A stretch of 64,000 bases of DNA from Limnohabitans sp. MMS-10A-192 (GTDB lineage Bacteria > Pseudomonadota > Gammaproteobacteria > Burkholderiales > Burkholderiaceae_C): NCBI RefSeq assembly GCF_003063335.1, contig NZ_NERX01000007.1:124001-188000 (forward strand), written 5' to 3'. The notes beneath the pieces were generated by a model. That model was not told the DNA's origin, did not search any database, and worked only from the letters and a program-made list of their open reading frames with translations. Below are positions 41,738 to 51,088 of the stretch, piece by piece. Position numbers and translations under genes: made by a program. Each line of letters opens with the position of its first letter. Position 1 is the stretch's first letter.

Positions 41738-42931
41738 TTAGAGGCGGCAACCAGCGCCAGAGTCGGCCAAGGCCTTGGCGGCGACGCTGATCACTTTGTT
41801 TTCCTTGTTGGAGACCTCGCGCAGGTAGATGTCCTGCACAGGGTTGTGCGCCTTGCTCATGGTCCACTTGCCGCGTGGGCTGTCGATCACGGCCACTTCC
41901 ATGGCCTTGATCATGGCGGCTTTTTTGCTGACATCGCCTTGAACCGCGTTGGCGCCTTGCACCAACAGCAAGCCGGTGTCATAGCCTTGAACGGCGTACA
42001 CATCGGGTTGCATCTTGAAGGTTTTGGCGTAGTTCAGGCGGAACTCTTTGTTGCGCTTGGTCTCGATGCCGTCACCGTAGTGCAGCGTGGTCAGCACGCC
42101 ATCGGCTGCGGGGCCAGCGGCATCCAACACGCCTTCGGTCAGGAAGCCCGAGCCGTAAAGCGGGATCTTGCCCTTGAGGCCAGCGGCCGCGTAGTCCTTG
42201 AGGAATTTGGCGGCACCGCCACCCGCAAAGAAGCAGGCCACGGCGTCGGGTTTGAGCGCGGCGATTTCGGTCAGCAGCGCCTGGAACTCGACGTTGGGGA
42301 AGGGCAGGCCCAGCTCTTTGACAATGGTGCCACCGGCCTTGGTGTAGCTCTCCTTGAAGCCTTCATAAGCCTCGTCGCCAGCGGCGTATTTCCAGGTGAT
42401 CCAGACGGCCTTTTTGTGGCCACGCTTGACCATGGCCTCGCCCAGCGCCATGGTGGGCTGGCTGTTGGAGAAGCTGGTGCGGAACACGTTGGGGGCACAT
42501 TGCGCACGGGTAGCGATGTGCACGCCTGCGTTGGGGATCAGGCTGATCACGCCGCTGTCGCGGGCCACTTTGTGAATGCCCATCTGCACGCCCGAATGGA
42601 CGGTGCCGATCAGCACATCGACTTTGTCGCGCTGCACCAGTTTGTTGGCGTTCTCGATGGCTTTGGACGGCTCGGATTCGTCATCGACCTTGAACCACTC
42701 GATCTCGCGACCGCCGAGCTTGCCGCCTTGTTCATTGATGGCCATGCGCACGCCGTTTTCGATGGCCATGCCCAGCTGGGCAAAGGTGCCGGTGTAGGGC
42801 AGCATGAAGCCCACACGGATCTTGCCGGTTTGGGCCAGCACACTTTGGGGCAGCAGCAAGCCGGTAGTGCTTGCGCCCACAAGGGCCGCGCTGTGGCTGA
42901 GCATTTGGCGGCGGGATGGGGAATGGGTCAT
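41738..42931 (-). CDS. ABC transporter substrate-binding protein (Leu/Ile/Val-binding family)
   Basis: A 397-residue exported binding protein. The N-terminus has paired arginines (SRRQMLSHSAALVGASTTGLLL) in a twin-arginine-like signal, ending VLAQ, then KIRVGFMLPYTGTFAQLG. It is the first gene of the liv-type operon and delivers the ligand to LivHM. In Comamonadaceae such proteins often bind aromatic or fatty acids rather than amino acids, and the catabolic surroundings suggest the same, but the pocket cannot be read here. Confidence 0.9.
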   Translation of the reverse strand: MTHSPSRRQMLSHSAALVGASTTGLLLPQSVLAQTGKIRVGFMLPYTGTFAQLGMAIENGVRMAINEQGGKLGGREIEWFKVDDESEPSKAIENANKLVQRDKVDVLIGTVHSGVQMGIHKVARDSGVISLIPNAGVHIATRAQCAPNVFRTSFSNSQPTMALGEAMVKRGHKKAVWITWKYAAGDEAYEGFKESYTKAGGTIVKELGLPFPNVEFQALLTEIAALKPDAVACFFAGGGAAKFLKDYAAAGLKGKIPLYGSGFLTEGVLDAAGPAADGVLTTLHYGDGIETKRNKEFRLNYAKTFKMQPDVYAVQGYDTGLLLVQGANAVQGDVSKKAAMIKAMEVAVIDSPRGKWTMSKAHNPVQDIYLREVSNKENKVISVAAKALADSGAGCRL

Positions 42932-43209
42932 GTCAAGGGTCTCCAGTTCATGCTTTTCAAGGAAGGCGTTGGAATTTTTTCCGAAACGCTGCTGAACAGC
43001 ATAGCGGACGAGAATCAGCTGGTTGATGCATTATGTTGCACAAGAGACACTTCGGGAACTAGGTGATTTCCCGAATAATCGCCATAAAGATGCAGGAAAT
43101 CGCAACTTTTGGGGCATGGACGGCGGGCTCAAGCAGGCAGTTACAGCTGCGGCGCAATGTCCCAGCGCCCATGCCAAGGGGCGGTGCGAGATGCATGAAG
43201 GGGGGAGTT

Positions 43210-43286
43210 TGGCCTGTCCGACAGGAATCGAACCTGTGACCCACAGCTTAGAAGGCTGTTGCTCTATCCAACTGAGCTACGGACAG
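43210..43286 (-). tRNA. tRNA-Arg (anticodon UCU)
   Basis: The reverse complement folds as a full cloverleaf: acceptor CTGTCCG/CGGACAG, D arm GCTC..GAGC, anticodon stem ACAGC..GCTGT with loop CTTCTAA (anticodon TCT), T arm ACAGG-TTCGATT-CCTGT, discriminator G and an encoded CCA at 43210-43212. Confidence 0.95.
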
Positions 43287-43293
43287 TTTCAAA

Positions 43294-43319
43294 AACAAAA
43301 AAGGCCCTGACGGGCCTTT
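43294..43319 (-). terminator. Terminator between the two tRNA genes
   Basis: AAAGGCCC/GGGCCTTT (43300-43319) around TGAC, with T6 following on the minus strand. It ends the tRNA-Pro transcript, so the two tRNAs are probably separate units. Confidence 0.75.
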
Positions 43320-43350
43320 GATGCTAAGTGCCCTCGCGGGTCTTAAGGAA

Positions 43351-43427
43351 TGGTCGGAGCGGCGGGATTCGAACTCGCGACCCTCTGCTCCCAAAGCAGA
43401 TGCGCTACCAGGCTGCGCTACGCTCCG
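43351..43427 (-). tRNA. tRNA-Pro (anticodon UGG)
   Basis: The reverse complement forms acceptor CGGAGCG/CGCTCCG, D arm GCGC..GCGC, anticodon stem TCTGC..GCAGA with loop TTTGGGA (anticodon TGG), T arm GCGAG-TTCGAAT-CCCGC, discriminator A and an encoded CCA. Confidence 0.96.
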
Positions 43428-43483
43428 ACTGCCGTTATTCTAACCAGCAAATCGCCTGTTCTTGGGTTGGGCGTTAAAAAACT

Positions 43484-44176
43484 TCAGCGTTTTTTGTACT
43501 GAGCGGCACCAAATAAGGCCTTTTGGGCTTTGTCGTCCAGCAAAGGTTTACGAGCATCGGCCAGCACTTGCACGGCTTTTTGTACGGCGGGACGTTCGGC
43601 GATGCGGTCAAACCAGACTTTGAGGTGAGGGTAATCGGCCCAGTCGATGCCCTGGTTTTGCCAGCTGCGCAGCCAGGGGAAGATGGCCATGTCGGCCACG
43701 GAGTACTCATCGCCTGCGATCCAGTCATGGTTTTTGAGCTGTTTGTCCATCACGCCATACAAGCGCTTGGCCTCGTTGGTGTAACGGTTGATGCCGTACT
43801 CGATTTTTTCGGGGGCGTAGATGCGAAAGTGGTGGGCTTGGCCCAGCATGGGGCCCACGCCGCCCATTTGGAACATCAGCCATTGCAGCACATCGTATTT
43901 GGCGCGGTCACTTTGCGGCAAAAATTTGCCGGTCTTGCCCGCCAGGTACAGCAAGATGGCGCCGGACTCGAACAGGGCGATGGGCTTGCCGTCCGGACCG
44001 TCGGAATCCACCAATGCGGGGATCTTGTTGTTGGGGCTGATTTTCAGGAATGCGGACTTGAACTGGTCGCCGGTGCCGATGTTGATGGCATGGACCTTGT
44101 AGGGCAGGCCACATTCTTCCAGCATGATGTGGATTTTGTGGCCATTGGGCGTGGGCCATGTGTACAGGTCGATCAT
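43484..44176 (-). CDS. Glutathione S-transferase family protein (YfcG/YghU-like)
   Basis: A 230-residue GST: thioredoxin-fold N-terminus with LYTWPTPNGHKIHIMLEECGLPY, the glutathione-binding ..NNKIPALVD (cis-Pro) and ESGAILLYLAGK, then the all-helical domain with DWIAGDEYSVADMAIFPWL. The TPNG active-site environment resembles Nu-class enzymes (YfcG, YghU), which reduce disulfides rather than conjugate toxins. ATG 44176 is the family start. Confidence 0.88.
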   Translation of the reverse strand: MIDLYTWPTPNGHKIHIMLEECGLPYKVHAINIGTGDQFKSAFLKISPNNKIPALVDSDGPDGKPIALFESGAILLYLAGKTGKFLPQSDRAKYDVLQWLMFQMGGVGPMLGQAHHFRIYAPEKIEYGINRYTNEAKRLYGVMDKQLKNHDWIAGDEYSVADMAIFPWLRSWQNQGIDWADYPHLKVWFDRIAERPAVQKAVQVLADARKPLLDDKAQKALFGAAQYKKR

Positions 44177-44217
44177 GGGAGCTTGCTTTCTGTCGGAGTC
44201 AAAGAGGTGATGATGGC

Positions 44218-44257
44218 AAAAAAACGGCCTGCCACACATCTGCGCAGCAGGCCGTTT
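44218..44257 (-). terminator. Terminator after the acyl-CoA dehydrogenase gene
   Basis: The 11-bp perfect stem AAACGGCCTGC (44222-44232)/GCAGGCCGTTT (44247-44257) is followed on the minus strand by a T run. Confidence 0.8.
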
Positions 44258-44277
44258 GTCCGGTCAGCTTTCAAGCT

Positions 44278-45537
44278 TCAGCTGCCGCGTGTGATGGGCA
44301 TGTCCACTTCGCCGGGCATGGCCAGGTGTTTGGCCAACTCCAGCTTGGCCAGCGAGTTGCGGTGCACCTCGTCCGGACCGTCGGCCAGGCGCAATGTGCG
44401 CTGGTGGGCGTAGGCATAGGCCAGCGGGAAGTCTTGCGACACGCCGCCACCGCCGTGGGCCTGGATGGCCCAGTCGATGATTTGGCAGGCCATTTGAGGG
44501 GCCACGATCTTGATCATGGCGATCTCGGCCTTGGCGACCTTGTTGCCCACGGTGTCCATCATGGAGGCGGCTTTGAGGGTCAGCAGGCGGGCCTGCTCGA
44601 TCATGCAGCGTGACTCGGCAATGCGCTCTTGCCAAACCGTTTGGCGAGCCACTTCGCGGCCAAAGGCCACGCGGCTGTTCAGGCGTTTGCACATCAGCTC
44701 CAGCGCGCGCTCAGCGATGCCGATGGTGCGCATGCAGTGGTGGATGCGTCCAGGGCCCAAGCGGCCTTGTGCGATTTCAAAGCCACGGCCTTCGCCCAGC
44801 AGGATGTTGTCGGCGGGAACGCGCACGTTTTTGAGCACCACTTCCATGTGGCCGTGCGGCGCATCGTCGTAGCCAAACACCGACAGGGCACGCACCACGG
44901 TGATGCCTGGCGTATTGGCAGGAACCACGATCATGGATTGCTGTTCGTGACGGCCTGCATCGGGGTTGGTCTTGCCCATCACGATGTAGACGGCGCAACG
45001 TGGGTCACCGGCGCCGGACGACCACCACTTGCGGCCGTTGATGACGTATTCGTTGCCATCGCGGCGGATGTCGCATTCGATGTTGGTCGCATCCGAAGAG
45101 GCCACATCGGGCTCGGTCATCAGGAAGGCCGAACGGATTTCACCGCGCAGCAGAGGCTCGAGCCATTCGTCTTTGAGGGATTCGCTGGCGTAGCGTTCCA
45201 GCGTTTCCATGTTGCCCGTGTCGGGGGCCGAGCAGTTGAAGATTTCTGCGGCAAAGGGCACGCGGCCCATGATCTCGCACAAGGGCGCGTATTCGAGGTT
45301 CGACAGGCCTTGCGGTGCGCGAGGCGACTTGGGCAGGAACAGGTTCCACAGGCCGGCTTTGCGGGCCAGGGGCTTGAGTTCTTCGACGATCTTGGTTGGA
45401 ATCCAGGCGTTGCCTTTGGCACGGTTTTCGGCAATCTCGTCGAAAAAGCGCTGCTCGTTCGGGTAGATGTGCTCGTCCATGAAGGCCAGCAAGCGCGCTT
45501 GCATCTCCTTGACCTTGGGGGTGTATTCAAAATCCAT
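44278..45537 (-). CDS. Acyl-CoA dehydrogenase, ACAD10/11-like
   Basis: A 419-residue acyl-CoA dehydrogenase: helical N-domain with [14 protein letters not shown], the FAD-contact [15 protein letters not shown], ..[16 protein letters not shown], and C-domain [36 protein letters not shown]. Sequence style and length match the ACAD10/11 group, whose members are fused or paired with an APH-type kinase. It follows exactly such a kinase gene by 32 bases. Substrates may be hydroxyacyl-CoAs. Confidence 0.87.
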   Translation of the reverse strand: MDFEYTPKVKEMQARLLAFMDEHIYPNEQRFFDEIAENRAKGNAWIPTKIVEELKPLARKAGLWNLFLPKSPRAPQGLSNLEYAPLCEIMGRVPFAAEIFNCSAPDTGNMETLERYASESLKDEWLEPLLRGEIRSAFLMTEPDVASSDATNIECDIRRDGNEYVINGRKWWSSGAGDPRCAVYIVMGKTNPDAGRHEQQSMIVVPANTPGITVVRALSVFGYDDAPHGHMEVVLKNVRVPADNILLGEGRGFEIAQGRLGPGRIHHCMRTIGIAERALELMCKRLNSRVAFGREVARQTVWQERIAESRCMIEQARLLTLKAASMMDTVGNKVAKAEIAMIKIVAPQMACQIIDWAIQAHGGGGVSQDFPLAYAYAHQRTLRLADGPDEVHRNSLAKLELAKHLAMPGEVDMPITRGS

Positions 45538-45569
45538 GGGGTGTCTCCTTGTGGGTCAGGGGGTGAAAA

Positions 45570-46655
45570 TCAGAATTTGCAGGCGAATTGCCAAGCCAGC
45601 TCGGCCATGGGTTTGGCGCCTGCGCCGGACGTCTTGGCCTGGTCGCTGGAGGCAGTGCCGTCCTCGACGCGTTTGGCAATGCCTTGCAAGATGGCCGCGA
45701 TGCGGAACATGTTGTAGGCCAGGTAGAAGTTCCAGTCCTTGGCCAAAGCCTCAGGTGTGGTGAAGCCGGTGCGTGCGCAGTAGCGGCGGATGTACTCTGC
45801 CTCGGACGGAATGCCCAGGGCGTCCAGGTCCAGTCCGCCAATGCCTCGGAAGGTGCCTGGCTTGATGTGCCAGGCCATGCAGTGGTAGCTGAAGTCGGCC
45901 AGCGGGTGACCCAATGTGGACAGCTCCCAGTCGAGCACGGCGAGCACGCGTGGCTCGGTGGGGTGGAACATCAGATTGTCCAAGCGGTAGTCACCGTGCA
46001 CGATGCTGACCAAGGTTTCGCTTTTCGCGCTGTCCGGGATGTTTTGGGGCAACCACGCCATCAGCTTGTCCATCTCGGGGATGGGCTGTGTGATGGAGGC
46101 CACGTATTGCTTGCTCCAGCGGCCGATCTGGCGTTCGATGTAGTTGCCGGGCTTGCCATAACTGGCCAGGCCTTGCTTGGCAAAGTCGACCTTGTGCAGC
46201 GCGGCCATCACGCGGTTCATCTCGTCGTAAATGTCACCACGCTCGGCGGGTGTCATGCCGGGCAGGGCCTGGTCCCACAGCACGCGGCCTTGCACAAACT
46301 CCATGACGTAGAAGGCGCGGCCGATGACCGATTCGTCGTCGCAGAGCACATGCATCTGGGCCACAGGCACATCGGTGCCGTGCAGGCCTTTCATGACCGC
46401 AAATTCGCGCTCGATGGCGTGGGCCGAAGGCAGCAGCTTGGCCACCGGGCCAGGCTTGGCCCGCATCACGTACTGACGCGATGGCGTGATGAGCTTGTAG
46501 GTGGGGTTGGACTGGCCGCCCTTGAACATTTCCACGCTCAAGGGGCCAGCAAAGCCCTCCAGCTTGGCGCTGAGCCAAGCTTCCAGGGCAGAGATGTCGA
46601 AGGCGTGGGAGCCCGTGACAGGCCGGGTCCCCACGAAATGATCAAAAGCACTCAT
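45570..46655 (-). CDS. APH-family phosphotransferase (ACAD10/11-type kinase)
   Basis: A 361-residue kinase-fold protein: FKGGQSNPTYKLITPSRQYVMRAKP supplies the glycine loop and lysine, EREFAVMKGL the helix-C glutamate, HGDYRLDNLMFH the catalytic loop (H-G-D-x4-N) and LAVLDWELSTLGHPLADFSY the metal-binding DWE. Such kinases next to an acyl-CoA dehydrogenase phosphorylate the hydroxyl of 4-hydroxyacyl-CoA in the human ACAD10/11 and bacterial levulinate pathways, rather than an antibiotic. Confidence 0.87.
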   Translation of the reverse strand: MSAFDHFVGTRPVTGSHAFDISALEAWLSAKLEGFAGPLSVEMFKGGQSNPTYKLITPSRQYVMRAKPGPVAKLLPSAHAIEREFAVMKGLHGTDVPVAQMHVLCDDESVIGRAFYVMEFVQGRVLWDQALPGMTPAERGDIYDEMNRVMAALHKVDFAKQGLASYGKPGNYIERQIGRWSKQYVASITQPIPEMDKLMAWLPQNIPDSAKSETLVSIVHGDYRLDNLMFHPTEPRVLAVLDWELSTLGHPLADFSYHCMAWHIKPGTFRGIGGLDLDALGIPSEAEYIRRYCARTGFTTPEALAKDWNFYLAYNMFRIAAILQGIAKRVEDGTASSDQAKTSGAGAKPMAELAWQFACKF

Positions 46656-46704
46656 GGGGCACCTGTGTCCGCTGATGTCAGCGGTGATTGATAAAAATTG
46701 CGGC

Positions 46705-47424
46705 TCAGTGATCCGCGTTCACGATGGCCATCAAGCCATCGCGGTCCAACACGACCAGACCACCCGGCTCGATGCGGATGATGTGCTCGCGTTCCATTTG
46801 CTTGAGTTCCTGGTTGACGCGCTGACGCGATGCGCCCAGCAGCTGTGCCAGTTCTTCCTGCGCCAGCTGCAAGCTGATGCGAATCGCCTTGGCGTCCGAC
46901 AAGCTCGGCGTGCCGTAGCTGCGCAGCAAGTGGTTGAGCTGTTTGGCCAGACGCGCACGCAAGGGCAGGGTGTTGAGGTCTTCCACCAAACCGTAGAGTT
47001 GGCGAATGCGACGCGATTGCAAGCGCAGCATGGCTTCGGAGAACTCGACGTGCTGCGACAAGATTTTTTTGAAGTCGGCCTTGGCCACATTCAATGTGGT
47101 GGTCTCGCCATGTGCGTAACAGTCGTGCGTGCGGCGATCCCCGTCGAAGATCGACACATCGCCAAACCAGATGCCAGGCTCCACATAGGTCAAGGTGATC
47201 TGCTTGCCCGAGACTGAGGTCGAGCTCACGCGCACCGCACCCTTGGCGCAGGCGATCCACTGCTCGGGAGGGTCCCCCCGCGCAGCGAGCATGTCGCCGT
47301 CCTTGAATCGTTTGACGTAAGCGCATCGAAGTATGTCGTGCCGAAGCGATGGTGAAAGGGTTGAAAACCAGCGACCGCTGTTGATCGCTTCTCTTTCTTC
47401 CATTGTCAGAATGGGTTCGTCCAT
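46705..47424 (-). CDS. Crp/Fnr-family transcriptional regulator
   Basis: A 239-residue regulator with an N-terminal cyclic-nucleotide-binding-type beta-barrel (GDMLAARGDPPEQWIACAKGAVRVSS, EPGIWFGDVSIFDGD) and a C-terminal winged helix (LAQEELAQLLGASRQRVNQELKQMEREHII). It lacks the N-terminal cysteines of Fnr. It lies between the kinase and enoyl-CoA hydratase genes on the same strand and may control this fatty-acid block; the ligand is unknown. Confidence 0.88.
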   Translation of the reverse strand: MDEPILTMEEREAINSGRWFSTLSPSLRHDILRCAYVKRFKDGDMLAARGDPPEQWIACAKGAVRVSSTSVSGKQITLTYVEPGIWFGDVSIFDGDRRTHDCYAHGETTTLNVAKADFKKILSQHVEFSEAMLRLQSRRIRQLYGLVEDLNTLPLRARLAKQLNHLLRSYGTPSLSDAKAIRISLQLAQEELAQLLGASRQRVNQELKQMEREHIIRIEPGGLVVLDRDGLMAIVNADH

Positions 47425-47481
47425 GGGCTGTCTTTTCAGTGACTGGTAAAGGGTTTTTTGTCGCCTGGGGGACCGGGCGGC

Positions 47482-48261
47482 TTATTCGTATTGCGGTGTT
47501 TGCTTGTTCAGGAACGCAGCAATGCCGATGCCGGCGTTGTGGTGGTGCAGGTTCTTGACGAAGTTGTCGCGCTCGCGCGCCAGCTGTGCGTTGAGCGTGC
47601 TGCCATCGGCATCGGCCAACAGTTCCTTGATGCTGCTCAGCGCGTTCGGTGCGCGGGCATTGAGTTGGGCTGCCAGTTGCAGGGCTTGCTCCAGCGCTTG
47701 ACCGGCTTCGCTCAAGCGGTTGACCACGCCCAGTTGCTGCAGGCGCTCGGCACCGATGCGCTCACCGCACATGAGCAGTTCGGTGGCCAGCTGGCGCGGC
47801 ACAGCGCGAGACAGGCTCCAGCTGCCGCCGCCATCGGGCGACAGGGCGATGCCGCTGTAGGCCATCACGAACACGCTGTTGCGCGCCGCCACGATCATGT
47901 CGCAGGCCAAAGCGAGCGAGAAACCTGCACCGGCCGCAGGGCCTTCGACCGCTGCGATCACAGGCTTGGGGAAGGTGCGGATGGCTTCGATCCAGTTGTG
48001 CAGGCCTTCGATGCTTTGCGCTTGGTGCTCGGGTGGCAGCTGGCGGTTGTTTTGCAAACGCTGCAAATTGCCGCCCGCGCTGAAGATGCCGTTGGCCCCG
48101 GTGATGACCACGCTGCGCACATCCGGATTCGACTCGGCCACGCTCAACGCTTCGACCCCGGCCGCATACATCTCGGGGCCCAGTGCATTGCGAAACTCCG
48201 GGTTGCTGAGGGTCAAGACCAAGGTCTGGCCTTCGCTGGTGCTGAGCAGTTGTGCGGTCAT
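47482..48261 (-). CDS. Enoyl-CoA hydratase/isomerase family protein (possibly oxepin-CoA hydrolase-type)
   Basis: A 259-residue crotonase-fold protein: LSNPEFRNALGPEMYAAGVEAL, oxyanion-hole FSAGGNLQRL and EGPAAGAGFSLALACDM, SPDGGGSWSLSRAVP. It hydrates or isomerises enoyl-CoA. The residues after the second motif resemble those annotated as 'alternative' oxepin-CoA hydrolase in betaproteobacteria, but ordinary beta-oxidation is equally possible. It follows the PaaH-type gene by five bases. Confidence 0.85.
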   Translation of the reverse strand: MTAQLLSTSEGQTLVLTLSNPEFRNALGPEMYAAGVEALSVAESNPDVRSVVITGANGIFSAGGNLQRLQNNRQLPPEHQAQSIEGLHNWIEAIRTFPKPVIAAVEGPAAGAGFSLALACDMIVAARNSVFVMAYSGIALSPDGGGSWSLSRAVPRQLATELLMCGERIGAERLQQLGVVNRLSEAGQALEQALQLAAQLNARAPNALSSIKELLADADGSTLNAQLARERDNFVKNLHHHNAGIGIAAFLNKQTPQYE

Positions 48262-48265
48262 TGCT

Positions 48266-49786
48266 TTACTCTTCGGTGTGCATCAAAGACAGGCCAATGG
48301 CGCCACGGCGACGCAACCAGGGGCTGGGGCGATAACGTGGATCACCGTAGACCGTTTGCAGGTTGAACAGCACTTCAAGGATGCTGTCCGGGCCCAGGCG
48401 GTTGCCCATGGCCAAGGGGCCCATGGGGTAAGCCAGGCCCAGCGTGACCGCGGTTTCCAGGTCTTGTGGGCTGCAGATGCGCTGCTGGCAAATGTCGGAC
48501 GCGATGTTGACGATGGTGGCCACCACGCGTTGCGTGACAAAGCCACCGCTGTCGCGGATCACCGAGACGGCTTTGCCGTCTCGTGCAAACAGGGCGTGCG
48601 CCGCGTCGCGCATGTCTGCGCGGGTGGCGGGGTTGGTGGCCAGAACGCGGCGCTTGGTCGAGCCGTCTGCAAACAGCATGTCGATGCCCACGGTGCGGGC
48701 CGGGTCCAGTCGCTCGACCACGGCCACGGTGGTGATGTCAAAGCCCAGTGGCGCCACAAGGGTCAGGGCCTCGGGTGAGGGCGATGCACCGGTTTCGATT
48801 TGGGCGCCCAGGTCTTTGAGCAGTTGCAGCAGTTCCATGCGGCGCGCGGCGCGCGGCGAGACCCACACAGGAGGGATGATCTCGACCGTGGGCACAGGTG
48901 GTTCTGCAGGCACTTGCGCCGCACCTTCTACGTATTTGTAAAAGCCTTCGCCGACTTTTTTGCCGACCACACCACCGGCCAGGCGCTGGGCGGTGATCAC
49001 GTTGGGGCGGTAGCGCGGCTCCTCGTAATACTGGTGGTAAATCGATTCGATCACATGGTGCGAAACGTCCAGCGCCGTCAGGTCAAACAACTCGAAGGGG
49101 CCGAGTTTGAAGCCGACCTGGTCGCGCAGGATGCGGTCAATGGTGGCGAAATCGGCCACGCCTTCGCTCACGATGCGCAGGGCTTCGGTGCCATAACCGC
49201 GACCAGCATGGTTGACGATGAAGCCGGGGGTGTCTTGGGCCTGCACAGGCGTGTGGCCCATCTGGCGGGCAAATTCGGACAGACGCTCGCAAACCGCAGC
49301 ATCGGTTTTCAGGCCCGCAATGACCTCGACCACTTTCATCAGCGGCACGGGGTTGAAGAAGTGGTAACCCGCAAACTGCGCCGGGCGCTGCAGGGCAGCT
49401 GCAATGGCGGTCACGGACAGCGAAGAGGTGTTGGTCACCAGCACGGCGCTGGTGGGCAGCACTTTTTCCAGATCGCTGAACAGGCTTTTCTTGATCTCAA
49501 GTTTTTCAACGATGGCTTCGACCACCAATTCGCACTCCGCCAAGTCTTGCAGGCTGGTGGCGCCGAGCAAGCGGCTTTTGTAAGCAGCGACGGCTTCGGG
49601 TGTCAGGCGGCCTTTTTCTTGCAGCTTGTCCCATTGCTGGAACACGGCATCGCGCGCCTTCTGAATGGCTTCGGCCTGTGTGTCGTACAGCCAGACTTGG
49701 CTGCCCGCTTGCGCGGCGATTTGGGCAATGCCCCGGCCCATGGCGCCGGCGCCAATGATGGCGACTTTGGAGAATGCGAGAGTCAT
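48266..49786 (-). CDS. 3-Hydroxyacyl-CoA dehydrogenase, PaaH-type
   Basis: A 506-residue protein with the NAD site GAGAMGRGIAQIAAQAG at the N-terminus, NTSSLSVTAIA, the GYHFFNPVPLMKVVEV block and two 3HCDH C-terminal domains (DTPGFIVNHAGRGYGTEALRI and a second repeat RDSGGFVTQRVVATIVN). The duplicated C-domain and length match PaaH/PaaC of phenylacetate degradation. ATG 49786 is preferred to a TTG five codons before. Likely works with the hydratase behind it. Confidence 0.9.
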   Translation of the reverse strand: MTLAFSKVAIIGAGAMGRGIAQIAAQAGSQVWLYDTQAEAIQKARDAVFQQWDKLQEKGRLTPEAVAAYKSRLLGATSLQDLAECELVVEAIVEKLEIKKSLFSDLEKVLPTSAVLVTNTSSLSVTAIAAALQRPAQFAGYHFFNPVPLMKVVEVIAGLKTDAAVCERLSEFARQMGHTPVQAQDTPGFIVNHAGRGYGTEALRIVSEGVADFATIDRILRDQVGFKLGPFELFDLTALDVSHHVIESIYHQYYEEPRYRPNVITAQRLAGGVVGKKVGEGFYKYVEGAAQVPAEPPVPTVEIIPPVWVSPRAARRMELLQLLKDLGAQIETGASPSPEALTLVAPLGFDITTVAVVERLDPARTVGIDMLFADGSTKRRVLATNPATRADMRDAAHALFARDGKAVSVIRDSGGFVTQRVVATIVNIASDICQQRICSPQDLETAVTLGLAYPMGPLAMGNRLGPDSILEVLFNLQTVYGDPRYRPSPWLRRRGAIGLSLMHTEE

Positions 49787-49888
49787 AGTGGATGTTTGCA
49801 AATAACAGAGGTCTCAAACAGTCAAAGGACAGTCCGTGCGGTAACGGCGAGCTAACAAGCCTTTGAAGAGGCCATTATGGCCTCAGAT

Positions 49889-51085
49889 TCAGGCCTTTTC
49901 AGGCGAGCGCAAAGGGTGAAGCCGGGCGTAGCGGGTGGCCAACAGGCTCAGGCCAATGGCCAGCAGCAAACCGATGAGCCCGCGCTGGGGCAGCGCGCTC
50001 ATGCCCTGATGAACAATCGTCCAGCCACCCACCGTGGCACCGATGGCCTGTCCCGCGTACATGGCCGAGGTGTTCAGCGAAATGGAGGCCGACGCCAGCC
50101 AAGGGGCTTGTGAGGCCAGTCTGGCCTGTTGTGCCGAGTTGGATGAAAAACCACCCAGCCCCCAAAAACCCAAGGCCAGCGCCATGCCTGTCGCATGGGT
50201 GACCTCGCCGGCGATCAGCACGCTCAGGCACATGGATGACAGTGAAATCAGAATGCACCGGGACGGTCCGATCCGGTCAATAAATCGAGACAAGAGGGCA
50301 TTGCCGACAAAACCCATGCTGCCGTAGGCCAGCAACATCAGGCTAAATTGTGCGGGACTGACGCCAAATCGCTCTTTCACGTAGGGGGCGAGGTAGCTGA
50401 ACAACACAAATTGACCTGCTGCCAGCATCATGGTCACACTCAAGGTGACCCAGATGGTGCGAGAGGTCAAGGTCTGGCGCCAAGCTGCGCCAGACAGGGC
50501 AGGAGGCAAGACCTTGCTGGGCATTTGGCGCCAAAGCCAATAGGCGCCGATCACCGACAAGAGGGCAATCAAGCCCATGGACCAACGCCAACCGAAGTGG
50601 CCACCAATCCATGAGCCCAGCGGCATGCCCAGTACAGAAGCCACAGACCAGCCCAAAAACACAAAGGTCATGGCTTGTCCGCGCTGATGTTCTTTGACCA
50701 GCAAGCCGATGCACGATGCGGCTTGCGGTGTGAAGATGGCTGCGGCCAACATGGCCATGGCGCGAAAACCCAGCAGGCTGTAAAAACCGGGGGACAAAGC
50801 GGCCAGAAAATGCCAAAGCGCATACCAGAGCAAGCTGCCCACCAGCAATTTGCGGCGGTCCCATCCGGCCACCACAGCCGCCAGCACAGGGGCACCAAAA
50901 CAAACAAGCAATGCGCTGCTGGAAATCAGTTGACCTGCGGTGGCCACCGAGATCGACAAGGAGTCCACGATGTCGTTGAGGGTGCCGGCGGCCATCATCA
51001 CGCCGGTGCCGATCACCACGTTGCCAAACATCATGGGCCAGAGGACTTGGGGCAGTCTCTGGCGCCGAGTTGTTGCCGAGTTCAA
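49889..51085 (-). CDS. MFS transporter, DHA1-like
   Basis: A 398-residue protein with twelve hydrophobic segments, the WDRRKLLVGS loop between helices 2 and 3 and an alternating-access motif typical of drug:H+ antiporter family 1 proteins (for example arabinose or multidrug exporters). It lies three bases after the D-2-hydroxyacid dehydrogenase gene on the same strand, so co-transcription is likely. The substrate is unknown. Confidence 0.87.
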   Translation of the reverse strand: MNSATTRRQRLPQVLWPMMFGNVVIGTGVMMAAGTLNDIVDSLSISVATAGQLISSSALLVCFGAPVLAAVVAGWDRRKLLVGSLLWYALWHFLAALSPGFYSLLGFRAMAMLAAAIFTPQAASCIGLLVKEHQRGQAMTFVFLGWSVASVLGMPLGSWIGGHFGWRWSMGLIALLSVIGAYWLWRQMPSKVLPPALSGAAWRQTLTSRTIWVTLSVTMMLAAGQFVLFSYLAPYVKERFGVSPAQFSLMLLAYGSMGFVGNALLSRFIDRIGPSRCILISLSSMCLSVLIAGEVTHATGMALALGFWGLGGFSSNSAQQARLASQAPWLASASISLNTSAMYAGQAIGATVGGWTIVHQGMSALPQRGLIGLLLAIGLSLLATRYARLHPLRSPEKA

Positions 51086-51088
51086 GAC

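Noticed and set aside
43210..43427. tRNA genes as integration site of a mobile island
   Set aside because: No integrase, no direct repeat of a tRNA 3' end in the neighbourhood, and the flanking genes look like normal chromosome.
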